From Candidatus Thorarchaeota archaeon MP8T_1 (GTDB taxonomy: Archaea > Asgardarchaeota > Thorarchaeia > Thorarchaeales > Thorarchaeaceae): DNA of 7,927 nt. Shown here in pieces: positions 1 through 5,197 of this stretch. Where the stretch lies: NCBI GenBank assembly GCA_002825465.1, contig PJER01000096.1:1-7927 (forward strand). The letters run 5' to 3'. Within the stretch, counting starts at the first letter, position 1. Each line of letters begins with the position of its first letter. The position numbers and the translations under genes are program-made. A model generated the notes under the pieces. That model did no database searches and was not told the origin of the DNA. It saw nothing but the letters and a program-made list of their open reading frames with translations.

Positions 1-1960
1 CCGTGAATCCATATTTTTCAAATAGCACTTCTGCAGGTGCTGACGAGCCAAACGTATCTATACATAGATACCTGCCAGTTTCTCCCACCCAACGCTCCCA
101 ACCTTGTGCCACTCCTGCTTCCACAACCATGCGTTTCTTTATCTTCGGAGGAAGCACGGACTCACGATATTCTTTACTCTGTGTCTTGAATAACTCCCAG
201 CTCGGGAATGATACCAGACGCACATTAACACCTTGTTCTTGAAGTTCTTCTCCAGCACGAACAATCAAGTCTAACTCTGAGCCTGATGCCATCAGAATTA
301 TCTCTGGCTCTTTACCAAGGTCTGCAAGTACATAGGCTCCTCTACTTGCTCCAGTTGAAGCTGCATATTTCGTCCGGTCAATTATTGGAACATTCTGCCT
401 AGTCAAGGCAAGAAGTGTTGGTCCTCCCCTGTTAGAGATTGCCACTTTCCACGCCTCGACTACTTCATTGGCATCCCCTGGTCTAATAACTACTAGATTG
501 GGAATCGCACGAAGCGCCGCTAGATGTTCTATAGGCTGGTGTGTAGGGCCATCCTCTCCTACGCCAATACTATCATGAGTAAATACCCAAATACTATGGT
601 GCTTGGATAGTGCTGAGAGTCGTATTGCTGGACGCATATAGTCTGCGAACATAAGAAATGTAGCTGAGAATGGTAAAAAGCCTCCATGAGCAGCAATACC
701 ATTCACAATTGCTCCCATTGAATGCTCCCGTACTCCATAGTGGATATTTCGACCATTCTGGGTTTCGGCTTGAAATGATGGACTTCCATCAATCCATGAC
801 TTATTTGATGGTGTCAAATCTGCAGAACCGCCCACTAGTTCAGGAAGCTTCTTTGCAAGAGCATTGATTGTCTTTCCGGAAGCCCCCCGTGTTGCCAATC
901 CTTTGCCTTCTGCTGGGAAGGTAGGAAGGTCACTATCCCATCCAGATACCAAATCACCTCTCATTCGTCTAGCGAATTCTGATGCCAATTCTGGGTATTC
1001 CTTTTCATACGTGCCAAAAATGGAGTCCCATTCTGATTCCAAAAGTGAACCTTTCTTACCAATCTCTCGAAAGAAATCTAGAACATCATCAGGAATATAG
1101 AAACGGGGCTTAAGTGGCCAGTCCAGGTTGCTCTTTGCCCCATCTAGTTCTTCCTCTCCAGCAGGTTCCCCGTGAGCCTTAGAAGTATCTTGCTTGTTAG
1201 GCATACCAAAACCTATGTGAGTCTTGCACATTATCAATGATGGGCGAGGATCTTTCTTTGCTCTCGAGATGGCGGCATCCACTGATTCGACATCATTTCC
1301 ATTCTCAATTCTCTGAACATGCCAACCGAATGCTTCGAATCTTGCACCACGATCTTCTGTAAACGTCAAATCTGTGCTACCATCAATTGAAATCCTGTTA
1401 TCATCATAGAGTAGAACTATTTTTCCCAATCTTAGATGCCCTGCAAGCGATGCTGCCTCTGATGAGATTCCTTCCATAAGGTCTCCATCTGTTACTATTC
1501 CATAGATATGGTGATTGACTATCTCATGTTGAGGCTTATTGAAAACAGATGACAGGTGCGCCTCTGCAATTGCCATCCCAACGCAATTTGCCAATCCTTG
1601 CCCTAGAGGTCCTGTTGTCACCTCCACTCCAGATGTCTTGAAACACTCGGGATGCCCAGGTGTCTTACTCTCCCATTGTCTGAAGTTCTTTATGTCATCA
1701 AGTGAAACATCATACCCTGTCAGATGAAGAAGAGAATAAAGGAGCATGGATCCGTGTCCGCCTGAAAGTACGAATCTATCTCGATCCCACCACTGGGGAT
1801 TCTTTGGATTGAATCGAAGATGCCGCGTCCAAAGAGTATATGCCATTGCAGCAGCACCCATTGGCATTCCTGGATGTCCTGAATTAGCTTTTTCTACAGC
1901 ATCTGCAGAGAGAAAGCGAATCGTATTGATTGCAAGAGTTTCAAGAGATTTGTCTATCAT
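1..1960 (-). CDS. tkt: Transketolase, single-chain, C-terminus cut by window edge
   Basis: Thiamine-diphosphate enzyme moving two-carbon ketol units between sugar phosphates in the non-oxidative pentose phosphate pathway; cytosolic. From the ATG at 1960-1958 the reverse strand is open for 653 codons to the window edge and lacks only a short tail compared with the usual 650-670 residues. Visible landmarks: SGHPG (H29), GGHGS (H69), H103, GPLGQG (117-122), the diphosphate/Mg motif around D158-E163 ending in N188, KTHIG (H248), the catalytic glutamate in YGVREHSM (E412), FLMF (435-438), and [16 protein letters not shown] (H462, D470, H474). N-terminal ThDP, pyrimidine-binding and C-terminal domains are therefore all in one chain. 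A GGAG lies 9 bases before the ATG. Many archaea split this enzyme into two subunits, so the fused form is notable if the host is archaeal. No internal stop or frameshift was seen. Identity is very secure. Confidence 0.97.
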   Translation of the reverse strand, partial: MIDKSLETLAINTIRFLSADAVEKANSGHPGMPMGAAAMAYTLWTRHLRFNPKNPQWWDRDRFVLSGGHGSMLLYSLLHLTGYDVSLDDIKNFRQWESKTPGHPECFKTSGVEVTTGPLGQGLANCVGMAIAEAHLSSVFNKPQHEIVNHHIYGIVTDGDLMEGISSEAASLAGHLRLGKIVLLYDDNRISIDGSTDLTFTEDRGARFEAFGWHVQRIENGNDVESVDAAISRAKKDPRPSLIMCKTHIGFGMPNKQDTSKAHGEPAGEEELDGAKSNLDWPLKPRFYIPDDVLDFFREIGKKGSLLESEWDSIFGTYEKEYPELASEFARRMRGDLVSGWDSDLPTFPAEGKGLATRGASGKTINALAKKLPELVGGSADLTPSNKSWIDGSPSFQAETQNGRNIHYGVREHSMGAIVNGIAAHGGFLPFSATFLMFADYMRPAIRLSALSKHHSIWVFTHDSIGVGEDGPTHQPIEHLAALRAIPNLVVIRPGDANEVVEAWKVAISNRGGPTLLALTRQNVPIIDRTKYAASTGASRGAYVLADLGKEPEIILMASGSELDLIVRAGEELQEQGVNVRLVSFPSWELFKTQSKEYRESVLPPKIKKRMVVEAGVAQGWERWVGETGRYLCIDTFGSSAPAEVLFEKYGFT

Positions 1961-1973
1961 TGGAAACTACTCC

Positions 1974-1986
1974 AATTTGCGAAATT
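1974..1986. promoter_or_regulatory. Near-palindrome AATTT-GCG-AAATT before tkt
   Basis: AATTTGCGAAATT reads as AATTT/AAATT arms around a 3-base centre and lies just ahead of the tkt ribosome-binding site. Its core TTTGCGAAA is the exact reverse complement of TTTCGCAAA at 2082-2090, at the other end of the same intergenic gap. Such a pair could be operator sites for one regulator, but this is inferred from symmetry only. Confidence 0.3.
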
Positions 1987-2002
1987 ACCCATGAGTGATA
2001 AG

Positions 2003-2033
2003 TAGCCTGATAGGCATCATCGCGTATCAGCTA
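2003..2033. promoter_or_regulatory. Inverted repeat TAGCCTGATA / TATCAGCTA upstream of tkt
   Basis: CTGATA (2007-2012) and TATCAG (2025-2030) are exact inverted copies with a 12-base spacer. The arms extend through TAG/CTA with a one-base bulge at 2006. On the minus strand the repeat sits 43-73 bases before the tkt ATG, directly upstream of a weak TATA-like stretch (minus-strand CTTATCAC, about 1995-2002). That is a usual place for an archaeal regulator to act. It could also be a chance repeat. Confidence 0.3.
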
Positions 2034-2091
2034 GCCCTCTTTTGGTTGTTACGCTTCGCTGACATGTCTTCCATTTCACACTTTCGCAAAA

Positions 2092-2661
2092 TTAGGGTTC
2101 ACCAACACGTGTTCCTGGTGGATACTCCTTGAAGAAATCCTCACGGATAGAATCCATGATTACAAAGTCATGGAATTTACCCATCACATATGTCGCTTGT
2201 CTGTACCTTCCAACTAGCTTGAATCCTGCTTTCTCATAAGCCCGTTGAGCTCTTTCATTCTCATCCAAAGTAACCAAGAAAATGCTGTTTAGCCCAAGGA
2301 TGTGAAAGCCCACCCAGAGCATAACCCTGGTGGTGTCCGTTCCATAACCTTTTCCAAAGTTCTCTGGATTATGTATTGCTATTCCAAATTCTGCTCTCTG
2401 CATCTGCTTCGACATGTCAAAAAAGCTCACAGTACCAATGAACTCCTGTGTCTTCTTGTCTTCGATTGCAAGAACCATTCCTCCATCTCTCCATGGATCC
2501 ATGGTCGTTGCACGCTCTAACCATTTTCTTTCTGCATTCCTTGACATCGGCCATGCTGTAGCTAGGAACTGTCTCATCTCAAGATTATTCCAGTTCTCCA
2601 TCACTACATCCAAGTCTTCCAGCTCTAAAGCCCTGAGTCTGACCTTTTCTCCATAGTACAT
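2092..2661 (-). CDS. GNAT-family N-acetyltransferase (RimJ/RimL or SpeG-like)
   Basis: Transfers an acetyl group from acetyl-CoA to an amine; the substrate cannot be told from sequence. 189 residues when started at the ATG at 2661. A GTG four codons earlier (2673) would add MVFD, but the ATG begins the conserved opening YYGEKVRLRALELED. GNAT features in order: the N-terminal LRALELEDL segment (8-18), beta-strand FIGTVSFF (74-81), AEFGIAIHNP (90-99), the acetyl-CoA pyrophosphate loop NFGKGYGTD (101-109), and the late DENERAQRAYEKAGF motif (133-147), where the Y142 region commonly supplies the general acid. No clear Shine-Dalgarno sequence is present. A TATA-like minus-strand CTATACTAAA (about 2692-2702) would start transcription within about 10 bases of the ATG, fitting a near-leaderless message. 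It lies 131 bases upstream of tkt on the same strand, so co-transcription is possible but unproven. Confidence 0.9.
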   Translation of the reverse strand: MYYGEKVRLRALELEDLDVVMENWNNLEMRQFLATAWPMSRNAERKWLERATTMDPWRDGGMVLAIEDKKTQEFIGTVSFFDMSKQMQRAEFGIAIHNPENFGKGYGTDTTRVMLWVGFHILGLNSIFLVTLDENERAQRAYEKAGFKLVGRYRQATYVMGKFHDFVIMDSIREDFFKEYPPGTRVGEP

Positions 2662-2691
2662 ATCAAAAACCACAATCTGCCTGTTAAAATT

Positions 2692-2702
2692 CTTTAGTAT
2701 AG
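2692..2702 (-). promoter_or_regulatory. Candidate TATA box of the GNAT gene
   Basis: Minus-strand CTATACTAAA is followed about 25-30 bases later by the region just ahead of the ATG at 2661, which matches archaeal TATA spacing for a very short leader. The adjacent minus-strand TTTTAACA is a second, weaker candidate. Inference from spacing only. Confidence 0.35.
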
Positions 2703-2764
2703 CCGAGTTCGATACACTCTTTATTCTGATTCTCTCTTTCTACGTCCAGAAGGGAGTCTATACA

Positions 2765-3367
2765 TTGAGTCCAAAGAAACACTATTTTGATGACCCCATT
2801 GTTCGTGTAGACTTGTCTAGAGCCCGATTTCCCAAAACTTGTCCTGTTTGTGGAGCTCGTGCGACAACATTATCTCGAGTGACTATTGTTTCTGGCCGGC
2901 CTCAATACCTGCGGCGTGAATGGGACCCCTACTATAGTCCTCAGGTACGGAGAAAAAATGGTATTCCACAACCTAATTTGAAAGTCCTTCCCATCAGAGT
3001 ATGTTCCGATCATTATTATACCGATGAGGGTGAGGATCGCTACAAATCTCTGTGTTTTATTGTTGATGGGCTTGCTATGGCATTCATGTTCTTCGGTTTG
3101 GTATTCTTAGGTGATTCACTCTCAAGAGGACGTGCAATATCGCCCTGGGTGAGTGTCTTTACTACCATTTTCGCGCTATCTATGATTATCACAGCCATCG
3201 CCTTCCGACCTAATGCTCTTACTAGATCTGTGAAGATAATTGGTTTTGATGCAGGCATGCAGAATGTTCTTCTCGCCTTCAAGAATGCCTCATATCGTGA
3301 TGAATTCGTTAAGGAGAATTCTATGCACTCAGAGCTGGTACGTTGGATTTTGAAGGCTGATGGGTAG
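2765..3367 (+). CDS. Putative zinc-binding two-helix membrane protein
   Basis: Not a family I can name. The TTG start is supported by GGGAG at 2752-2756, 8 bases upstream. 200 residues. The N-terminal soluble part has CPVCG (C26, C29) and later VCSDHY (C80, H83), a Cys-Cys/Cys-His set that looks like a zinc-ribbon-type site. Two hydrophobic segments follow, about residues 97-117 and 127-148, joined by a short charged loop (SRGRA), so both ends probably face the same side. After the helices is a compact domain (about 155-198) with a beta-like stretch (VKIIGFDAGMQNVLLAFKN) and the ending SYRDEFVKENS. It is divergent from the GNAT gene across 103 bases and convergent with the small-peptide cluster. 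Function unknown; metal binding and membrane location are inferences. Confidence 0.85.
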   Translation: MSPKKHYFDDPIVRVDLSRARFPKTCPVCGARATTLSRVTIVSGRPQYLRREWDPYYSPQVRRKNGIPQPNLKVLPIRVCSDHYYTDEGEDRYKSLCFIVDGLAMAFMFFGLVFLGDSLSRGRAISPWVSVFTTIFALSMIITAIAFRPNALTRSVKIIGFDAGMQNVLLAFKNASYRDEFVKENSMHSELVRWILKADG

Positions 3368-3389
3368 TAAGTCTTATTTGAAAACAAGT

Positions 3390-3427
3390 AGGAAGTGCTC
3401 AGGTTGCCTCGAGCAAGAGCACTTCTT
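3390..3427 (-). terminator. Hairpin over the end of the small-peptide operon
   Basis: GAAGTGCTC (3392-3400) and GAGCACTTC (3417-3425) are a perfect 9-bp inverted repeat, extendable by one G-T and one A-T pair. Inside it TTGC (3404-3407) pairs with GCAA (3413-3416) around a CTCGA loop, leaving a 3-base bulge. Read on the minus strand it covers the final codons and TGA of the third peptide gene and is followed by TACTTGTTTTC, a short T-rich tract. It lies between two convergent genes, so it may stop transcription from either side. Archaeal termination relies mainly on T-tracts, so the role is tentative. Confidence 0.4.
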
Positions 3428-3506
3428 CGGTAGTTAAGCAACGACGCTTCGCTTTATCGTTGGATACACTAGAATTGCTGTCGAAGGATGATTTCTTAGA
3501 TACCAT
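3399..3506 (-). CDS. Small ORF C of three-peptide cluster, 35 residues
   Basis: Unrecognised. ATG at 3506-3504, TGA at 3401-3399. It begins 6 bases after the stop of ORF B, the same gap as between A and B. AGGT at the end of ORF B may serve as a weak ribosome-binding site. The peptide is serine- and lysine-rich at the start (MVSKKSSFDSNSS), then basic (NDKAKRRC), then CLTTEEVLLLEAT. The ending can be laid against the STEAIT ending of ORF A: K-x-x-R-x-x-(S/T)-T-E-x-(I/V). The match is weak and needs one gap, so shared ancestry with A and B is only suggested. It lacks the aromatic Y-x-Y-R tail. Its last codons are built into a hairpin, which could by itself explain part of the sequence. Confidence 0.5.
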   Translation of the reverse strand: MVSKKSSFDSNSSVSNDKAKRRCLTTEEVLLLEAT

Positions 3507-3512
3507 TGTAAT

Positions 3513-3599
3513 CTACCTGTACATGTAAGCATATGTTATTGCGTCAGTAGAGATTCTCTGATTGTAGGAATTCTTGCTTGTCTTTCTCAATAGAGCCAT
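3513..3599 (-). CDS. Small ORF B of three-peptide cluster, 28 residues
   Basis: Unrecognised function; clearly related to ORF A. ATG at 3599-3597, TAG at 3515-3513. A strong GGAGG, formed by the last codons of ORF A, sits 9 bases before the ATG, so translation is probably coupled. The peptide starts MALLRKTSKNS and ends QRISTDAITYAYMYR. Compared with ORF A, the first three codons are identical at the base level. The 12-codon block from S17 to R28 keeps S-T-(E/D)-A-I-T-(F/Y)-A-Y-x-Y-R, while 10 of its 12 codons differ and 7 of those differences are silent. That pattern is expected of protein-coding sequence, not of a copied non-coding repeat. The peptide is basic, aromatic near its end and has no cysteine, signal peptide or membrane segment. 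Confidence 0.72.
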   Translation of the reverse strand: MALLRKTSKNSYNQRISTDAITYAYMYR

Positions 3600-3605
3600 G
3601 ATACA

Positions 3606-3710
3606 TTACCTCCGATACTGGTAGGCAAAGGTGATTGCCTCGGTCGAGTAAACTCGGCCAGTCTTATTCTTCAGCACAGATGTGTTCCGGGTGTTAGTTG
3701 TTAGAGCCAT
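3606..3710 (-). CDS. Small ORF A of three-peptide cluster, 34 residues
   Basis: Unrecognised function. ATG at 3710-3708, TAA at 3608-3606. A TATA box at about 3739-3750 predicts a transcript start near 3720, leaving a leader of about 10 bases. The peptide starts MALTTNTRNTSVLKNKTG, rich in Thr, Asn and Lys, and closes with RVYSTEAITFAYQYRR, alternating aromatic and small residues before an Arg-Arg end. It is the first gene of a run A-B-C with 6-base gaps, and its terminal codons CGG AGG double as the ribosome-binding site for B. It lies 214 bases downstream of the superoxide reductase on the same strand but has its own promoter. It could be a structural or nucleic-acid-binding micro-protein, a toxin-like peptide or a modified-peptide precursor; nothing in the sequence decides between these. 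Confidence 0.74.
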   Translation of the reverse strand: MALTTNTRNTSVLKNKTGRVYSTEAITFAYQYRR

Positions 3711-3738
3711 AATAGTTCACAAGAAATACTACTCAAAG

Positions 3739-3750
3739 TTAGTATATATA
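3739..3750 (-). promoter_or_regulatory. TATA box of the three-peptide cluster
   Basis: Minus-strand CTATATATACTAA is the best TATA-like element in the window and lies about 29-40 bases upstream of the ORF A start codon, ideal for a transcript beginning near 3720. The sequence is nearly self-complementary, so it could also fire to the right, but the first plus-strand ATG (3764) is too close to it to be used. Confidence 0.6.
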
Positions 3751-3768
3751 GCGAAGCCACTTTATGGG

Positions 3769-3801
3769 GTCACAGGATGAAGTCACAAGATGTGACTATC
3801 C
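3769..3801. promoter_or_regulatory. Palindrome AGTCACA-AGA-TGTGACT plus extra GTCACA half-site
   Basis: AGTCACA (3781-3787) and TGTGACT (3791-3797) are exact inverted arms around AGA. GGAT (3775-3778) and ATCC (3798-3801) extend the symmetry after a 2-base gap. A further GTCACA half-site lies at 3769-3774, giving three evenly placed half-sites 20-60 bases upstream of the TATA box on the minus strand. This is the layout of a dimeric regulator site. A transcribed hairpin is the alternative. Confidence 0.45.
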
Positions 3802-3866
3802 ACGTTCAAAGATCCTGAGGGCAACTGGACTCAATTCTCTTGACGATGATAAAAAACAAGATGGCG

Positions 3867-3898
3867 GGGGTCTGGCTACAACCCTGCAGGCAGACTCC
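3867..3898. repeat. Imperfect inverted repeat GGGGTCTG / CAGACTCC
   Basis: GGGGTCTG (3867-3874) can pair with CAGACTCC (3891-3898) with one G-T pair, around a 16-base loop. It is in the 214-base gap between the superoxide reductase stop and the small-peptide cluster. On the minus strand it lies 27 bases beyond the superoxide reductase stop, so a role at that transcript's 3' end is possible. No long T-run follows it. Confidence 0.3.
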
Positions 3899-3924
3899 GA
3901 CCGGTGCATATAGTATAGATAAGG

Positions 3925-4305
3925 CTAGATTTTGAGCTCTTCTTCACTCTTCCAAAGTCCGTGAATGTTGCAATAGGCGGTTGCCATTAATGTTCCTGAC
4001 TTATTTGTTTTAAAGACGAACTTTGTTATTGGTTCAGAGTGCACAGGACCTGTATCTGGTCCTTGAGCTGATTCACCATGCGTATCAAAACTGACATACC
4101 CAATCTCACAGGGGAATTTTTCATCCTCTGGCCAGAAGAATAGATCAATCCATTTGATGTGATGAGCTGTAGTATTAGGATGTGGAATTTCCTTTCCCAC
4201 AGATACTTTCACATAGACTCGACCTTCTTCAATTTTCGAGATTTCAATTGCAGGAATATGTTTCTCGCTCTTCCAATCTGCAGTCTGTATCCATTTCTTG
4301 CTCAT
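3925..4305 (-). CDS. sor: Superoxide reductase, 1Fe neelaredoxin type
   Basis: Reduces superoxide to hydrogen peroxide without making oxygen, a defence typical of anaerobes; cytosolic, fed electrons by rubredoxin-like carriers. 126 residues, the normal length for the single-iron class with no N-terminal desulforedoxin domain. The active-site set is complete and almost numbered as in the Pyrococcus enzyme: E14-K15-H16 in SEKHIP, H42 in IPHPNTT, H48 in AHHIKW, then C112 and H115 in YCNIHGLW. K15 is the lysine known to help catalysis in the family. Start ATG at 4305-4303 follows a purine-rich GAGGGAAGG. A TATA element at 4336-4345 is suitably placed. It is divergent from the ECF transporter gene. 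The rubrerythrin 2.2 kb away may remove the peroxide formed. Confidence 0.96.
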   Translation of the reverse strand: MSKKWIQTADWKSEKHIPAIEISKIEEGRVYVKVSVGKEIPHPNTTAHHIKWIDLFFWPEDEKFPCEIGYVSFDTHGESAQGPDTGPVHSEPITKFVFKTNKSGTLMATAYCNIHGLWKSEEELKI

Positions 4306-4335
4306 TTTTCCTTCCCTCTCATATTGGGAAATGGG

Positions 4336-4345
4336 TGTATATTCA
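4336..4345 (-). promoter_or_regulatory. TATA box of superoxide reductase
   Basis: Minus-strand TTGAATATACAC lies about 32-40 bases before the sor ATG, predicting a transcript start near 4312-4316 with the purine-rich ribosome-binding stretch just inside the message. Confidence 0.5.
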
Positions 4346-4405
4346 ACTACCCACGATTCCCATTAGATTTCTCTTGTTAAAACACTTCTCTTATGACAGG
4401 CTCAA

Positions 4406-4414
4406 GGTTATATG
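4406..4414 (+). promoter_or_regulatory. TATA box of ECF S-component gene
   Basis: GGTTATATG, with AT-rich bases at 4408-4413, predicts a start near 4435 and a leader of about 35 bases before the ATG at 4470. The leader is too short for a riboswitch. Confidence 0.45.
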
Positions 4415-4469
4415 TATTCATCCCGCCCTGAAAATTGCCGACCGAGTGTCCATAAAGGAGGAGAGTCAA

Positions 4470-5045
4470 ATGGAGTACTTCCGTCCAGAGCGCCCAAATA
4501 CAACTGTGTATATCTCACTACTTGCTATTCTTACAGCCCTAACTACTGTTGCAACAATAACGTTGATAGTTCCGTTTCCAACCACAGCTGGATATTTCAA
4601 TCTCGGTGATGTCCTAGTGATGATTAGTGGCCTTCTCCTAGGTCCAGTTGGAGGATTTATCGCTGGAGGGGCAGGTTCTGCAATTGCAGATCTGATTGTT
4701 GCACCTCAATATGCTCCAATTACTCTCATCGCAAAAGGTTTGGAAGGAATGTTTGTCGGTCTGTTTAGTGCAAAGACACTCAAAGGCACTCGTATCAGTA
4801 TTTGGGACGTCGTTGGAGTTATTCTTGCATCTTGTGCAATGATGTTGGGATATCTTCTTGGAGAAACATTCATACTGGAATACTCGTTTGGAGCAGCTCT
4901 AGCGGAACTAGTGACAGTCAATTCAATACAGGTAATTGTTGGGTCTCTTGTCACACTAACCATCGGCCCTGTGATTCGGTCATATCTACGAGATATCACC
5001 TATAAAGGGGAAACCCCGCTTGAGGCTGAATCACTAGAATCTTGA
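4470..5045 (+). CDS. ECF-type vitamin transporter, substrate-binding S-component
   Basis: Membrane protein that binds a vitamin or cofactor precursor and works with a shared ECF energising module (two ATPases plus a T-protein), none of which is in this window. The start is the ATG at 4470, preceded by GGAGGA at 4457-4462. The frame is open further upstream to 4182, but that stretch is antisense to sor. 191 residues with five or six hydrophobic stretches, about 13-36, 46-68, 82-100, 112-134 and 148-168. The signature PTTAGYFNLGDVLVM (37-51), then GPVGGFIAGGAGSAIADL (58-75) and APITLIAKGLEG (82-93), matches the riboflavin-type/COG4720 group of S-components. That group's name does not fix the substrate. 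A gene of unknown function follows 152 bases downstream on the same strand. Confidence 0.88.
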   Translation: MEYFRPERPNTTVYISLLAILTALTTVATITLIVPFPTTAGYFNLGDVLVMISGLLLGPVGGFIAGGAGSAIADLIVAPQYAPITLIAKGLEGMFVGLFSAKTLKGTRISIWDVVGVILASCAMMLGYLLGETFILEYSFGAALAELVTVNSIQVIVGSLVTLTIGPVIRSYLRDITYKGETPLEAESLES

Positions 5046-5197
5046 ATGAATGTGTCTTACCCCAAGCAGTTATACTCCGCACTTACTACGAAGAATGGCG
5101 ATGGTCAGAACGGTTTTTTAGGCCCTGCATCACTCTAAAACCTGTGCACTCGGGCTCTACGTAGCTTAGCAGAGAGATTGGTGGAAGGCGTACAGTA

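Noticed and set aside
2027..2074. 15-residue minus-strand ORF between the GNAT gene and tkt
   Set aside because: Very short and without a ribosome-binding site. Its GCGAAGCGT bases also occur in peptide ORF C, but that alone is too short to be meaningful.
3040..3441. 133-residue minus-strand ORF over the zinc-protein gene
   Set aside because: It is the antisense shadow of the plus-strand protein with CPVCG and two membrane helices. It has no start signal or recognisable domain.
3614..3665. Possible three-way-junction RNA (ACTGG/CCAGT closing two hairpins)
   Set aside because: The pairing is visible, but the stretch is the C-terminal coding part of peptide ORF A, whose silent-change pattern against ORF B shows that the protein, not the base pairing, is conserved. 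ORF B does not preserve the stems.
3796..3909. Minus-strand 37-residue ORF between sor and the peptide cluster
   Set aside because: No ribosome-binding site, arginine/proline/serine-rich odd composition, and no likeness to peptides A, B or C. Probably chance.
3764..3913. Plus-strand 49-residue ORF following the strong TATA box
   Set aside because: Its ATG is only about 14 bases past the TATA element, too close to be transcribed from it. It has no ribosome-binding site, its front overlaps the GTCACA palindrome, and it resembles nothing I know. The TATA box is better explained by the minus-strand peptide cluster.
4182..4469. Upstream extension of the ECF S-component reading frame
   Set aside because: The added 96 residues are antisense to the well-supported superoxide reductase, and GGAGGA plus the TATA box point to the ATG at 4470.
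5046..5138. 30-residue ORF beginning with ATG immediately after the TGA of the ECF S-component, same frame
   Set aside because: No ribosome-binding site of its own, no family likeness, and it covers the weak TATA-like stretch (5070-5076) that may belong to the next gene. Chance or leader is simpler.
5151..5195. tRNA-like start GGGCTCTACGTAGCTTAGC
   Set aside because: It looks like an acceptor arm plus D-arm, but no T-arm (GGTTCRA) or matching 3' acceptor strand follows before the coding region begins.
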